DNA of 64,000 nucleotides from Solimonas marina (GTDB lineage Bacteria; Pseudomonadota; Gammaproteobacteria; Nevskiales; Nevskiaceae): contig NZ_JAAVXB010000015.1 of assembly GCF_012241385.1 (NCBI RefSeq), positions 1 to 64,000 on the forward strand. The letters run 5' to 3'. The position numbers and the translations under genes are program-made. The notes beneath the pieces were generated by a model that worked only from the letters and a program-made list of their open reading frames with translations, was not told the DNA's origin and made no database searches. Each line of letters starts with the position of its first letter. The first letter of the stretch is position 1. Of this stretch, positions 25,620-35,559 are shown piece by piece.

Positions 25620-27029
25620 CTACTCCACCGCCCAATTGGCTCTGGACATCGCCATTTTCAGGGTATCGCGGACCTCGTGTTCGCCCCGGACCGACAGATG
25701 CGAACCCTGATACCACTGTACCGGCACGTTCCAGTGTTGCGACAGTGCGAGCGGATGCGCCGGCACGACGATGCGGTCGGCCGTCGCGGCCACCACGAAC
25801 AAGCGCTCGCGATCGATCAGTGGCGCCTGCGACAGCGGCGACACCGGCTTGAGGATGCTGCGGTAGCGGGCCTCGTCGAGACCATGCTCGGCGAAATAGG
25901 CGCGATGCGCCGGCGGCGCCACGGACCACAGCGCCTGCGCCAGATCGACCACCGGAATACCGGCGATGACGAAGTCCAGATCGGCGTCGTAGCCGGACAG
26001 CAGCGCCGCGTTGTAGCCGCCGAGCGAGATTCCGTAGACGCCGACCCGCGCACCCGGATCATTCTGGCGCAGCCAGGCCAGCGTCCGGCGCAGATCCCAC
26101 AGCGCCTGCGACTCGGCGTAGACCAGATCGGTCAGGTCGCCGTCCAGATAGTGATCACCGGTACGTAGCGAAATCTTGCGCGGACCGTGCAGCGGCAACA
26201 CCGGCTGGATGATGTTCAGACCCAGACGCTGATGCAGCCAGCGTGGCGAAAACAGGCCCATATCCATCCACGGCGTGCCCATGCGGTAGCCATGGATGCA
26301 CAACAGCCAGGGCCGCGGCTTGCCGGGATGGCGCAGCATGCGCACATGGCATTCGGCATTGTTGACGTGGCTTTTCCACGTCGTGGCATTGGGCAGATCA
26401 TCCGGCGGCACGTAAGCGCTGTCGAAGCGCAGGATCTCGAACTCGGCACCGTAGATGCGGCCGCGATCGACGTAGGTCTCATCGGGCGCCGGCGGCGCCG
26501 GATGCATCTCGGCAGGCGCGTCGTGCCAGCCATGCTGCTTGATCACCTCTTCCATGCGCAGCGAGTCTTCGCAGGTGCGCAGCGCGGCATCGCCACTCGG
26601 CAGCTTGGCGGTACCGACGAAATAGCCCAGCACGGCCTCGTCGGTCGCCACCTTGATGTCCATGCGCGTCGAGATGTCCGGCGCGGTCGCACCCAGGTAC
26701 AGCGGCGCCCGGCGGACGGCAGCACGGCCCGCCGCGAGGAAGCTGCCGAACGACAGCAGCCCGCAGAAGAATGCCGAACCGAAGTCGCTGACCGCCCAGG
26801 CCGGCAACGTGAACAACAGACCGATCACCGCACCGGCCGACATCAGACTGACCGTGCGCGAATCGCCCGGTGTCAGCAGCAACGACACACCGGAAGCCAG
26901 CAACATCGCGCCCGGCACGACCGCAAAGATCAGCCAGCCGGCGCCATCGTGCGCGAGCAGCCAGTACAGGCCGGCGATGATCGGCACCCAGCTCAGCGGG
27001 TCCCATTGGCGAGGCTTGGGATATTCCAT
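25620..27029 (-). CDS. Membrane-anchored alpha/beta hydrolase
   Basis: A 469-residue protein. The N-terminal part (about residues 1-110) has three to four hydrophobic segments (WVPIIAGLYWLLAH, AGWLIFAVVPGAMLLASG and others). The C-terminal hydrolase domain has LLCIHGYRMG (about 240), nucleophile Ser in GVYGISLGGYNA, an Asp region at ATADRIVVP and a His near GSHLSVRGEH. I do not recognise a named family; it resembles large bacterial esterases with a membrane domain. It heads the run hydrolase, KASIII, sppA, hydrolase, murI. Confidence 0.82.
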   Translation of the reverse strand: MEYPKPRQWDPLSWVPIIAGLYWLLAHDGAGWLIFAVVPGAMLLASGVSLLLTPGDSRTVSLMSAGAVIGLLFTLPAWAVSDFGSAFFCGLLSFGSFLAAGRAAVRRAPLYLGATAPDISTRMDIKVATDEAVLGYFVGTAKLPSGDAALRTCEDSLRMEEVIKQHGWHDAPAEMHPAPPAPDETYVDRGRIYGAEFEILRFDSAYVPPDDLPNATTWKSHVNNAECHVRMLRHPGKPRPWLLCIHGYRMGTPWMDMGLFSPRWLHQRLGLNIIQPVLPLHGPRKISLRTGDHYLDGDLTDLVYAESQALWDLRRTLAWLRQNDPGARVGVYGISLGGYNAALLSGYDADLDFVIAGIPVVDLAQALWSVAPPAHRAYFAEHGLDEARYRSILKPVSPLSQAPLIDRERLFVVAATADRIVVPAHPLALSQHWNVPVQWYQGSHLSVRGEHEVRDTLKMAMSRANWAVE

Positions 27030-27081
27030 AAGAGGTGTTGATCCTAAGGTTTGAAGATGAATTCGGGCGGTCCGCCGCGGC

Positions 27082-27375
27082 TCAGGCCAGCAGGCGCTGC
27101 ATCCACCAGCCGCTGCCGCCGAGCGCCAGCCACAGCGCCGACTGCGCCGGCCAGCGCCATTGCCGCTGCCGCCACTGCCCCCAGAACGCGGCGGCGGCCA
27201 CGGCCGTCAACAGCACGAACACGCTCGCCAGCTGCGAAACGACGTGCCACTCGGCGCGCAAGCGGGGCGCCGCATCCAGGTGAAACCCGTACAACAGCAC
27301 GACGACACCCAGCGTCAACGCAAACGTCGCCGACAGCGCCAGCAGCACGGCGTTGAGCAGATTCAGTGCACTCAT
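27082..27375 (-). CDS. Small membrane protein of unknown function
   Basis: A 97-residue protein with two or three predicted membrane helices (about residues 5-30, 45-64 and 75-92) and Trp/Arg-rich turns (WGQWRQRQWRW). Its ATG overlaps the stop of the upstream gene as ATGA, which supports it being real. No family recognised. Confidence 0.65.
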   Translation of the reverse strand: MSALNLLNAVLLALSATFALTLGVVVLLYGFHLDAAPRLRAEWHVVSQLASVFVLLTAVAAAAFWGQWRQRQWRWPAQSALWLALGGSGWWMQRLLA

Positions 27376-27695
27376 GAACGCTTGGCGGCGGCCCGGCGGC
27401 GCGCCGGCAGCATCAACAGCGGAAACAGCTCGCGCGCCACGCGCGGCTGCATCATCGCCGTGCGCATCAGCAGCGTCACGAAACCGCGCATGATGCGGTC
27501 GCGGTTGGCGAGCAGGCCACCGACCATCGGCACGCTGCGATTGTCGATGACCGTCACGTGATCGTCCGGCTCGGCCCCGAAATTGAAGCGTACGGTCAGC
27601 TGCACGTCGAGCGGCTCGTTGCGGCGCCGACGGCGCTTGCGGCGCGGTGTCGCTTCCGGCTTCGCCTCAGTCCCCTCTTTGGCTTTGCGTATCAT
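27372..27695 (-). CDS. Hypothetical protein with Lys/Arg-rich N terminus
   Basis: A 107-residue protein. The first 30 residues are highly basic (RRKRRRRRNE) and the rest is a small globular domain with VQLTVRFNFGAEPDDHVTVID and a hydrophobic C-terminal half. It is divergently transcribed from the alpha/beta hydrolase at 27721 with 25 bp between starts. It is coupled to the small membrane protein by a 4-bp overlap. Function unknown. Confidence 0.6.
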   Translation of the reverse strand: MIRKAKEGTEAKPEATPRRKRRRRRNEPLDVQLTVRFNFGAEPDDHVTVIDNRSVPMVGGLLANRDRIMRGFVTLLMRTAMMQPRVARELFPLLMLPARRRAAAKRS

Positions 27696-27720
27696 CCGGC
27701 GACTCTCTAATTTTCGGTGC

Positions 27721-28239
27721 ATGGCTGCGATGAACGAAAATCTGGTGGTTTTCGCGCACGGCAAGGAAAGCGGCCCCTGGGGCATCAAGATCACGCACCT
27801 CGCGAAAACCGCCGAACGCCGCGGCTTCGCCGTGATCAGTCCGGATTATAGACACACGCAGGACCCGCAAGAGCGCATCGCCCAGCTGGTCGCGCTGCAG
27901 CCGCAGGCGCGGCGCCTGGTACTGGTCGGCTCGAGCATGGGCGGCTACGTCTCGGCGATGGCTTGCGAGGCCTTGCGGCCGCAGGGCCTGTTCCTCATGG
28001 CGCCGGCCGTGTACTTCCCGTTTCCGGGCTGGGACGGCGAGCCGCGCGGCATTCCCAAGCCGTCTTGCGTCGTACACGGCTGGCACGACAGCATCGTGCC
28101 GCTGGCACAGGCGCAGCGCTTTGCGCAGACGCACAGCGCCAACCTGCACATCCTCGACTCGGACCACGCGCTCAACGACCAGCTCGAGATGCTCGACCTG
28201 CTGCTCGATCGCCTGCTGCGTGACGTCCTCGCGTCGTGA
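27721..28239 (+). CDS. Small alpha/beta hydrolase (YqiA-like esterase)
   Basis: A 172-residue minimal alpha/beta hydrolase. VVFAHGKESGPWG marks the oxyanion loop, Ser sits in LVGSSMGGYVSA, Asp in VHGWHDSIVP and His in DSDHALND. Two ATGs (27721, 27730) are possible and neither has a strong Shine-Dalgarno. Members of this short group act on small esters; substrate unknown. It overlaps the next gene by 4 bp (GTGA). Confidence 0.85.
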   Translation: MAAMNENLVVFAHGKESGPWGIKITHLAKTAERRGFAVISPDYRHTQDPQERIAQLVALQPQARRLVLVGSSMGGYVSAMACEALRPQGLFLMAPAVYFPFPGWDGEPRGIPKPSCVVHGWHDSIVPLAQAQRFAQTHSANLHILDSDHALNDQLEMLDLLLDRLLRDVLAS

Positions 28240-28673
28240 CGAACGGCGACACCCTGGAAACGGCCTATCGGCTGGCGCGCTACCGCATCGAACTGCCAAG
28301 CGGCGCGTTCGAGCGCCGCATCGGCGCCGTCGACCCGGCGCACGACGATGCGCTGCGTGCCGCCGGCTGCCGAAGACACTGGACGCTGATCAGCGCCTGC
28401 AACCCCGGCTCGGTCGCGCTACCGGCAGCCGACAACGACGCCCGCCACGCCGCACTGCAACGCGAACTGGACGCGCGCGCGTGGGCGTACGCCGACAGCC
28501 TGGCCGACGCCGACGATGGCAGCTGGCCCGAACGCGGCTACTGCGTGTTCGACGCCGACCTGCACGATATCGCCGCACTGGCGCAGGCCTTCGGACAAAG
28601 CGCGCTGGTCCACGGCCAGCTCGGCGACGCGCCGCAACTGATCTGGACGCCCGGACCAAAGACAGATCGTTGA
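28236..28673 (+). CDS. DUF3293 protein
   Basis: A 145-residue protein starting with GTG in a GTGA overlap. It has AYRLARYRIELP near the start, WTLISACNPGSV, a following Asn/Arg-rich helix, ARAWAYADSLADADDGSWPERGY in the middle and FGQSALVHG near the end. This is the usual block order of DUF3293. Function unknown; often beside small hydrolases in gammaproteobacteria. Confidence 0.75.
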   Translation: MTNGDTLETAYRLARYRIELPSGAFERRIGAVDPAHDDALRAAGCRRHWTLISACNPGSVALPAADNDARHAALQRELDARAWAYADSLADADDGSWPERGYCVFDADLHDIAALAQAFGQSALVHGQLGDAPQLIWTPGPKTDR

Positions 28674-28721
28674 ATCCGGCGGCGGCGCTTAGCGTGACCC
28701 GGTCTTCACCGGGAACAGCAA

Positions 28722-29669
28722 ATGGATATCCAGACGGACGCCGGCGCCGCACTGCACGACGATGCGCCCCGAGAAATCTATGAGCCACCGGCGCGCCGCT
28801 CACAAGCGATAGACCGCTGCTCGATCACCGAGACGCAGCATCTGATCGAGGACTACATCCTCGCCGATCTGCCGGTCGTCATTCCGGACGCCGCCGCGCA
28901 CTGGCCGGCCCGGCAACGCTGGACCCCGGATTTCTTTCGTCGCCACCACGGTGATGTCACCACCGAGATTGACGGCCGGCGCTGGACGCTCGCCGAGTAT
29001 CTCGATGGCATGGAAACGGCAACCGCCGACCATCCGCTGCCCTGCCCGTTCAGCTTCGACATGCGCGACGGCTTTGCCGAGCGCATTGCCGATGTTCAGC
29101 CGCAACCGCGTTTCGGCCGCATCGACCGCCTTGGACACCCGCTCATGCACGGCGCGCTATTGGCCGGCACTCGGCAGCACGAGTTGTTCTTCGGCGGCAG
29201 CGGCTCGGTGTTCCGCCGACTGCACTACGACGCCCTGTTCCTGCACGGCCACATCACGCAGATTCGCGGCGACAAGGAATTCTTCCTCTACCCGCCCGAG
29301 CAGACCTCATTGATGTATCCGTCACGCGACAACCCCAAGCTGTCGCGCATCGACGACCCCGCCGATCCGGACTGGTGCCGCTTCCCGCTGTTCGCCGCCG
29401 CGCGCCCGTACCGCACCGTGTTGCGCGAGGGCGAAACGATCTTCTTCCCGGCCGGCTGGTGGCATTACACCGTGGTTCGCGGCCCGTGCATCGCCTACGG
29501 CGGTGTTGCCCTCACCGCCAGCAATTGGCCGAAATTCATTGCCGACAATGTCGCCTATCGGCGCCGCGACAGCGCGCGCTGGAAGGCCGAAAGCCTGCGC
29601 CTGTACGGCCATCTTGCCGGCCTGGCGATGCGCGTCCACGAAGGACTGGCGCCGCGCCCCTGGCGCTAG
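28722..29669 (+). CDS. JmjC/cupin-8 type Fe(II)/2-oxoglutarate oxygenase-like protein
   Basis: A 315-residue protein of the cupin-8/FIH-like group. The metal triad is visible as HYD in RRLHYDALFLHGHIT (about residues 168-170) and the distal His in FFPAGWWHYTV. GDKEFFLYPPEQ supplies the likely 2-oxoglutarate-contacting strand. Relatives hydroxylate protein side chains. It probably forms a unit with the two upstream plus-strand genes and converges on the SelW-like gene with 9 bp between stops. Confidence 0.85.
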   Translation: MDIQTDAGAALHDDAPREIYEPPARRSQAIDRCSITETQHLIEDYILADLPVVIPDAAAHWPARQRWTPDFFRRHHGDVTTEIDGRRWTLAEYLDGMETATADHPLPCPFSFDMRDGFAERIADVQPQPRFGRIDRLGHPLMHGALLAGTRQHELFFGGSGSVFRRLHYDALFLHGHITQIRGDKEFFLYPPEQTSLMYPSRDNPKLSRIDDPADPDWCRFPLFAAARPYRTVLREGETIFFPAGWWHYTVVRGPCIAYGGVALTASNWPKFIADNVAYRRRDSARWKAESLRLYGHLAGLAMRVHEGLAPRPWR

Positions 29670-29678
29670 CGCGCTGGC

Positions 29679-29981
29679 TTACGCGCCGGCCGTCGGCTTG
29701 CGGTCGCTGTGGCCCAGATCGCGCTCCGGCGCCACGCGATCACGAATCTTCTGCTTGAGCAGCGGCAGGTCCGGAAAGCCACCGTCGGTGGCACGATCGC
29801 TGAGCCGTTCGCCGTTGAGACGGACGCGGAACGCGCCGCCCTGACCCGGCCGCAGCGCCACCTCGCCGAGCTGATCCTGGAAGGTCGTCAGCAGTTCCTG
29901 CGCGATCCAGGCCGCGCGGAGCAGCCACCGACACTGCGTGCAGTACTCGATCTCGACGCGATGAAAGGGCTCGCCATTCAC
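29679..29981 (-). CDS. SelT/SelW/SelH family thioredoxin-like protein (Cys form)
   Basis: A 100-residue protein starting with GTG in a GTGA overlap with the thioesterase stop. The N-terminal strand carries the redox motif EIEYCTQCRWLLRA, CxxC with Cys in place of selenocysteine, followed by AQELLTTF and the GAFRVRLNG region typical of the Rdx fold. Proteins of this family are small redox or chaperone-like factors. The final 30 residues are charged and less conserved. Confidence 0.83.
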   Translation of the reverse strand: MNGEPFHRVEIEYCTQCRWLLRAAWIAQELLTTFQDQLGEVALRPGQGGAFRVRLNGERLSDRATDGGFPDLPLLKQKIRDRVAPERDLGHSDRKPTAGA

Positions 29982-30478
29982 GACGCCGCCTCCGCAGCCC
30001 TCGGCCACGGCTGATAGACCTTGAACTCCGGCGGCATGCGCCGCGGCCGACCACTGGCCATGTCGACACAGACCCACTGTGTGCGACCGCGCAGCACCGT
30101 CTTGCGGTCCGATGCGCGAATGATCTGGTAGTGGCGCCACATCGTCAGCCGGAAATCGTTCTCGTGAATCCAGGTCGCCAGCCACAGCGTGTCGCCGGCG
30201 AAGGTCGGCGCCAGATAATCGAGCTCATGACGGCGCGCAACGCAGCCCGCACCAAGCCGCTCATAGGCCTCGAAGTCCATACCCAAATGCACCGAATGCG
30301 ACCAGGCAACGCGCTCCAGCAGCGACAGATAGACCACGTTGTTGGTGTGCTTGAAGCGATCGGTGTCCTCGTCGCGAATCGTCGCCGCTTCAACGAATGG
30401 CCGTTGCACATCCCAGATCGGCTCGCCGGCCGGATCGATGGACACATCACCGGCCGACACCCCAGGCAAATCGCTCAT
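29978..30478 (-). CDS. Acyl-CoA thioesterase, 4HBT hotdog fold
   Basis: A 166-residue hotdog protein. DTDRFKHTNNVVYLSLLERVAWSH carries the 4HBT-type helix start, and HELDYLAPTFAGD with RGRTQWVCVDM fits the central strands. It overlaps the glutamate synthase-like gene upstream (ATGA) and the SelW-like gene downstream (GTGA), so the three are one tightly coupled operon. Confidence 0.85.
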   Translation of the reverse strand: MSDLPGVSAGDVSIDPAGEPIWDVQRPFVEAATIRDEDTDRFKHTNNVVYLSLLERVAWSHSVHLGMDFEAYERLGAGCVARRHELDYLAPTFAGDTLWLATWIHENDFRLTMWRHYQIIRASDRKTVLRGRTQWVCVDMASGRPRRMPPEFKVYQPWPRAAEAAS

Positions 30479-32121
30479 GGGCTGGCCAGCCCCTGCGGAT
30501 CGAAGCTGTGTGCCGAGGCCATCGGCCAGTACATCTCGTAGACCGAGTGCGCGGTCGGATTGCGCAGCAACTGGCCAGGTTCGAGGAATTTGTAGAGCGT
30601 GGACACCAGTCGAATCTCGTTGTGGGATACGCGCCGCACGATGTGATGCGGTCGCAGGTCATTAGGATGCTTGAGACCGGCAGCGCCGACCAGCTCGCCA
30701 AGCGCATGCAGCGTGTGACGGTGGAAACTGTAGACGCGCTCGGCCTTGTCCGGCACCACCAGCGCGCGCTGACGACGCGGGTCTTGGGTGGCGACGCCGG
30801 TCGGACACTTGTCGGTATGGCAGCTCTGCGACTGCACGCAGCCGAGAGCAAACATGAAGCCGCGCGCCGCATTGCACCAGTCGGCGCCGAAAGCCAGCGC
30901 CCGCGCCATGTCGAACGCCGAAATGATCTTGCCGCTGGCGCCGATGCGGATCTTGTCACGCAGATTGAGACCGACCAGCGTGTTGTGCACCAACTGCAAG
31001 GCCTCCTGCAGCGGCGTACCGATGTGATCGGTGAATTCGACCGGCGCCGCACCGGTGCCCCCCTCGCCGCCGTCGACGACGATGAAGTCCGGCAGGATCC
31101 CGGTCTCCAGCATCGCCTTGCAGATGCCGAAGAATTCCCAGGCATGGCCAAGCGCGAGCTTGAAGCCGGTCGGCTTGCCACCGGACAGCGTGCGCAGGCG
31201 ATCAATGAACTGCAGCAGTTCCGCAGGCGTCGAGAACGCCGAGTGCCCGGCCGGCGAGATACAGTCCTGGCCCTGCGGCACGTCGCGCGCCTCGGCGATT
31301 TCCGCGGTCACCTTCGGTGCCGGCAGCATGCCGCCGTGGCCGGGCTTGGCGCCCTGCGACAGCTTGATCTCGATCATCTTGATCTGCGTGCCCTGGGCCT
31401 GCTTGGTGAACTTGTCGGCATCGAAACGGCCCTGCGCGTCACGGCAACCAAAGTAGCCGCTGCCGATTTCCCAGATCAGATCGCCGCCGGGCTGGCCCTG
31501 TTCTTCCGGCCGATGGTAACGACTGATCGAGCCCTCGCCCGTGTCATGCGCAAACCGCCCCTTCTGCGCACCGCGATTGAGTGCGCGAATGGCATTGGCC
31601 GACAGCGCGCCGAAGCTCATCGCCGAAATGTTCAGCAGCGAGGCCTCGTACGGCTGGGTGCAGCGCTCACCGCCGATGGTCACGCGAAAATCGGTATCGG
31701 TGAGCTTGCGCGGCTGTATCGAATGGTTGATCCACTCGTAGCCGGCGCTGTAGACATCTTGTTCGGTGCCGAACGGCCGGGCGTCCTCCACCGATTTGGC
31801 CCGCTGATAGACCAGCGAACGCTGCGAGCGCGAGAACGGCGTCGCCTCGGTGTCCGATTCGAACAGGTACTGACGCAGCTCCGGGCGCGCGGCCTCGACC
31901 AGCCAGCGGATGTTGCCGACGATCGGATAATTACGGCGGATCGCGTGCGTGGTCTGCATGGCATCGTAAATGCCGAGCGCACACAGCGCGCCGGACATGG
32001 CCACGGCGATCCACCAATCCGGGCTCAACAGCAGCGCCGCCGCCAGCGACAGCAGCAGAGCCAGCGTCGCCAGCAGGGGGGCCACCGCACGTGGTGACGG
32101 CAGCAACGAATTCAGTCGCAT
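30475..32121 (-). CDS. Membrane-anchored glutamate synthase-like FMN/Fe-S protein
   Basis: A 548-residue protein with two N-terminal hydrophobic segments (about residues 12-50) and the FMN-binding glutamate synthase central domain. It has SAMSFGALSANAI, GEGSISRYH, KPGHGGMLP, DGGEGGTGAAP and the Fe-S motif CVQSQSCHTDKCPTGVAT. The amidotransferase domain of true GltB is absent, so it is an oxidoreductase of unknown substrate rather than glutamate synthase. First gene of a three-gene operon; divergent from the SUF operon. Confidence 0.9.
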   Translation of the reverse strand: MRLNSLLPSPRAVAPLLATLALLLSLAAALLLSPDWWIAVAMSGALCALGIYDAMQTTHAIRRNYPIVGNIRWLVEAARPELRQYLFESDTEATPFSRSQRSLVYQRAKSVEDARPFGTEQDVYSAGYEWINHSIQPRKLTDTDFRVTIGGERCTQPYEASLLNISAMSFGALSANAIRALNRGAQKGRFAHDTGEGSISRYHRPEEQGQPGGDLIWEIGSGYFGCRDAQGRFDADKFTKQAQGTQIKMIEIKLSQGAKPGHGGMLPAPKVTAEIAEARDVPQGQDCISPAGHSAFSTPAELLQFIDRLRTLSGGKPTGFKLALGHAWEFFGICKAMLETGILPDFIVVDGGEGGTGAAPVEFTDHIGTPLQEALQLVHNTLVGLNLRDKIRIGASGKIISAFDMARALAFGADWCNAARGFMFALGCVQSQSCHTDKCPTGVATQDPRRQRALVVPDKAERVYSFHRHTLHALGELVGAAGLKHPNDLRPHHIVRRVSHNEIRLVSTLYKFLEPGQLLRNPTAHSVYEMYWPMASAHSFDPQGLASP

Positions 32122-32198
32122 CAGGCTTCCTTGATCGAGTGCGCGGTCTGTATAACGGGTCGAAGCTGAACTGACAAAAAATTTGCGAAAAAATTTCC

Positions 32199-32229
32199 TG
32201 CGACGCTTTTTGACGTCGCTCCGCAGGAG
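32199..32229. promoter_or_regulatory. Inverted repeat in the divergent region before the SUF operon
   Basis: GCGACG-CTTTTTGA-CGTCGC nested in CTGCG...CGCAG forms a strong dyad midway between the divergent glutamate synthase-like gene and the Rrf2 regulator. It could be an operator for the Rrf2 regulator or an RNA hairpin in either leader. It does not match a known IscR site. Confidence 0.4.
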
Positions 32230-32324
32230 CTTGACGCGTAAACGCCGCGTACTGTCAGGACTTGGCCTTCAATCACCGACGTCGATGCGCTACACTTTCA
32301 ATCTGTACTGAACCGGTCCTGATT

Positions 32325-32789
32325 GTGCTGAAGCTCTCCAAACTCGCCGACTACGCCACCGTCCTGATGACGGTCGTGGCGCGCGAACCGGCGCGCACGC
32401 ACAGCGGTCTGGAGCTGGCGGAACGCACCCGCATTCCGTCGCCAACCGTCGCCAAACTGCTGAAAGTACTGGCAAAGGACGGCCTGCTCGAATCACTGCG
32501 CGGCGCCCACGGCGGCTACCGCCTGGGCCGCAGCGCCGAGCGCATCTCGGTCGCCGACATCATCAAGGCGCTCGAAGGCCCGATCGCGGTGACGGCCTGC
32601 TCGGCGCACAGCACCGACGCCTGCACCATCGAAACCGACTGCGCGACGCGCGCCAACTGGCGGCTGATCAACACCGCGATTCGCGAAGCGCTGGAAGCGG
32701 TGACGCTGGCGCAAATGGTTCAGGGCACCGTAGCCGGCGGCAGCCGGCCGCCACGACCCGACCGGGAATTTCCGCTCGTCCGCGCGTAA
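32325..32789 (+). CDS. Rrf2-family SUF operon regulator
   Basis: A 154-residue winged-helix regulator. The N-terminal HTH (LSKLADYATVLM, then RIPSPTVAKLLKVLAKDGLL) is followed by AHGGYRLGRSAERI and three Cys (92, 100, 106) spaced as in Fe-S-binding Rrf2 proteins of the IscR type. It starts with GTG at 32325, fixed by the conserved MLKLSKLADY-like beginning. It is first in the suf operon, so it probably senses Fe-S status and represses its own operon. Confidence 0.92.
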   Translation: MLKLSKLADYATVLMTVVAREPARTHSGLELAERTRIPSPTVAKLLKVLAKDGLLESLRGAHGGYRLGRSAERISVADIIKALEGPIAVTACSAHSTDACTIETDCATRANWRLINTAIREALEAVTLAQMVQGTVAGGSRPPRPDREFPLVRA

Positions 32790-32822
32790 GCGAACGCGCC
32801 GACCTCACAGGATAGCGACCCC

Positions 32823-34295
<1,473 letters not shown>

Positions 34296-34806
34296 AAAAG
34301 GCGTTTTAACCACAGATTACACAGATTTCTCAGATTCAAAATCGATGCTAAGAAATCAATTTGTGGAAAGCGCTGCAACGGTTATGGAAGAAAGAAGAGA
34401 AAGCGGACGCGATGCGGAAACCTTCGCCCTCATCGGCGCGGGAATGGAAGTGCATCGCGAGCTCGGCTCAGGTTTTCTGGAAGCGGTCTATCAGGAAGCC
34501 CTGGAACACGAATTGGGGCTACGTAACATTCCCTTCAGCAGCCAGGTTCCGCTCCCGATCCAGTACAAGCATCATTCGCTGAAATCGAGTTACCGCGCCG
34601 ATCTCGTTTGTTTCGACTCCATCATCGTCGAGCTCAAGACCATCGACCAGCTCGGCAGCACGGAATCGGCACAACTCATCAATTATCTGAAGGCCACAGG
34701 CTTAAGAAAAGGTCTGCTGATGAACTTCAAGCCACGAAGCTTCGAGTTCCGTCGCGTCGTCTTCTGAATCTGTGCAATCTGTGAAATCTGTGGTTAAAGC
34801 GCTTTT
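34296..34806 (+). mobile_element. 511-bp inverted-repeat element carrying a GxxExxY gene, inserted in the suf operon
   Basis: The element fills exactly the space between the sufB stop (34295) and the sufC ATG (34807). Its ends are inverted repeats of about 40 bp. The left end is AAAAGGCGTTTTAACCACAG then ATTACACAGATTTCTCAGATTC; the right end, reversed, is AAAAGCGCTTTAACCACAG then ATTTCACAGATTGCACAGATTC. Each arm contains three or four ACAGATT units at 11-12 bp spacing. The only gene is a PD-(D/E)XK-like protein. Gene-less copies of the same repeat lie at 38079, 38342 and 56456. The base composition is poorer in G/C than the suf genes. No transposase and no clear target duplication are visible. 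Confidence 0.75.
34345..34767 (+). CDS. GxxExxY protein (PD-(D/E)XK nuclease-like)
   Basis: A 140-residue protein if started at 34345; the ATG at 34384 would give 127 residues, closer to the family's usual length. IGAGMEVHRELGSGFLEAVYQEAL carries the name-giving motif G43-x2-E46-x2-Y49. D86 in YRADLV and E96-x-K98 in VELKTI form the D...ExK core of PD-(D/E)XK enzymes. Biochemical function of the family is not established to my knowledge. It lies inside the inverted-repeat element between sufB and sufC, in the same orientation, so it is co-transcribed with suf. Codon use is visibly more A/T-rich than its neighbours, a sign of transfer. Confidence 0.9.
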   Translation: MLRNQFVESAATVMEERRESGRDAETFALIGAGMEVHRELGSGFLEAVYQEALEHELGLRNIPFSSQVPLPIQYKHHSLKSSYRADLVCFDSIIVELKTIDQLGSTESAQLINYLKATGLRKGLLMNFKPRSFEFRRVVF

Positions 34807-35559
34807 ATGAAAATCCTCGAAATCGAAAACCTGCACGCCGAAGTCGGCGGCAATGAAATCCTCAAGGGTCTGGACCTGTCGGTCGGGGCTGGCGAGGTGC
34901 ACGCGATCATGGGGCCGAACGGTGCCGGCAAGTCGACGCTGTCGAAAGTGCTGGCCGGTGCCGAGGACTATGTCGTCACTGGCGGTACGATCCGCTACCA
35001 GGGCAACGACATTGCCGAGCTGTCGGCCGAGCAACGCGCCGCGCACGGCATCTTCATGGGCTTTCAGTATCCGGTCGAAATTCCGGGCGTCAGCAACATG
35101 ATGTTCCTCAAGGCCGCGGTCAACGCGCAGCGCAAGGAGCGCGGCGAAAAGGAACTCGAAGCGGCCGACTTCCTCGCCTGGGTCCGTCATCGCGTCAAGC
35201 AGATGAAGATGGACCCGGCGATGCTGTCGCGCGGCGTCAACCAGGGCTTCTCCGGCGGCGAAAAGAAGCGCAACGAGATCCTGCAGATGCTGGTGCTCGA
35301 ACCGAAGCTGATGGTGCTCGACGAAACCGACTCCGGCCTCGACATCGACGCGCTGAAGATCGTCTCCGACGGCATCAACACCATGCGCTCGCCGGAGCGC
35401 GCGACGATCCTCGTCACCCACTACCAGCGCCTGCTCGACTACGTGCAGCCGGACTTCGTGCATGTGCTGGCCGGCGGCCGCATCGTCAAGAGCGGCGGCC
35501 CGGAGCTCGCGCGCGAGCTTGAAGAAAAGGGTTACGGCTGGCTGCAGCAGGCGGCGTGA
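34807..35559 (+). CDS. sufC: SufC, ATPase of the SufBCD complex
   Basis: A 250-residue ABC-type ATPase. Walker A is GPNGAGKST (about residues 37-45), the signature is GFSGGEKKRNEI and Walker B is LMVLDETDSGLD. The ATG follows directly after the right end of the inserted element. The upstream bases (GTTAAAGCGCTTTT) give no recognisable Shine-Dalgarno, so the insertion seems to have displaced the native one. It overlaps sufD by the TGATG arrangement. Confidence 0.97.
   Translation: MKILEIENLHAEVGGNEILKGLDLSVGAGEVHAIMGPNGAGKSTLSKVLAGAEDYVVTGGTIRYQGNDIAELSAEQRAAHGIFMGFQYPVEIPGVSNMMFLKAAVNAQRKERGEKELEAADFLAWVRHRVKQMKMDPAMLSRGVNQGFSGGEKKRNEILQMLVLEPKLMVLDETDSGLDIDALKIVSDGINTMRSPERATILVTHYQRLLDYVQPDFVHVLAGGRIVKSGGPELARELEEKGYGWLQQAA

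Noticed and set aside
32231-32255. Sigma-70 promoter TTGACG...TACTGT before the SUF regulator
   Set aside because: The spacing is only 13 bp, too short for a functional -35/-10 pair.
34296-34806. Insertion sequence
   Set aside because: No transposase and no visible target duplication; kept only as an inverted-repeat element with a GxxExxY gene.
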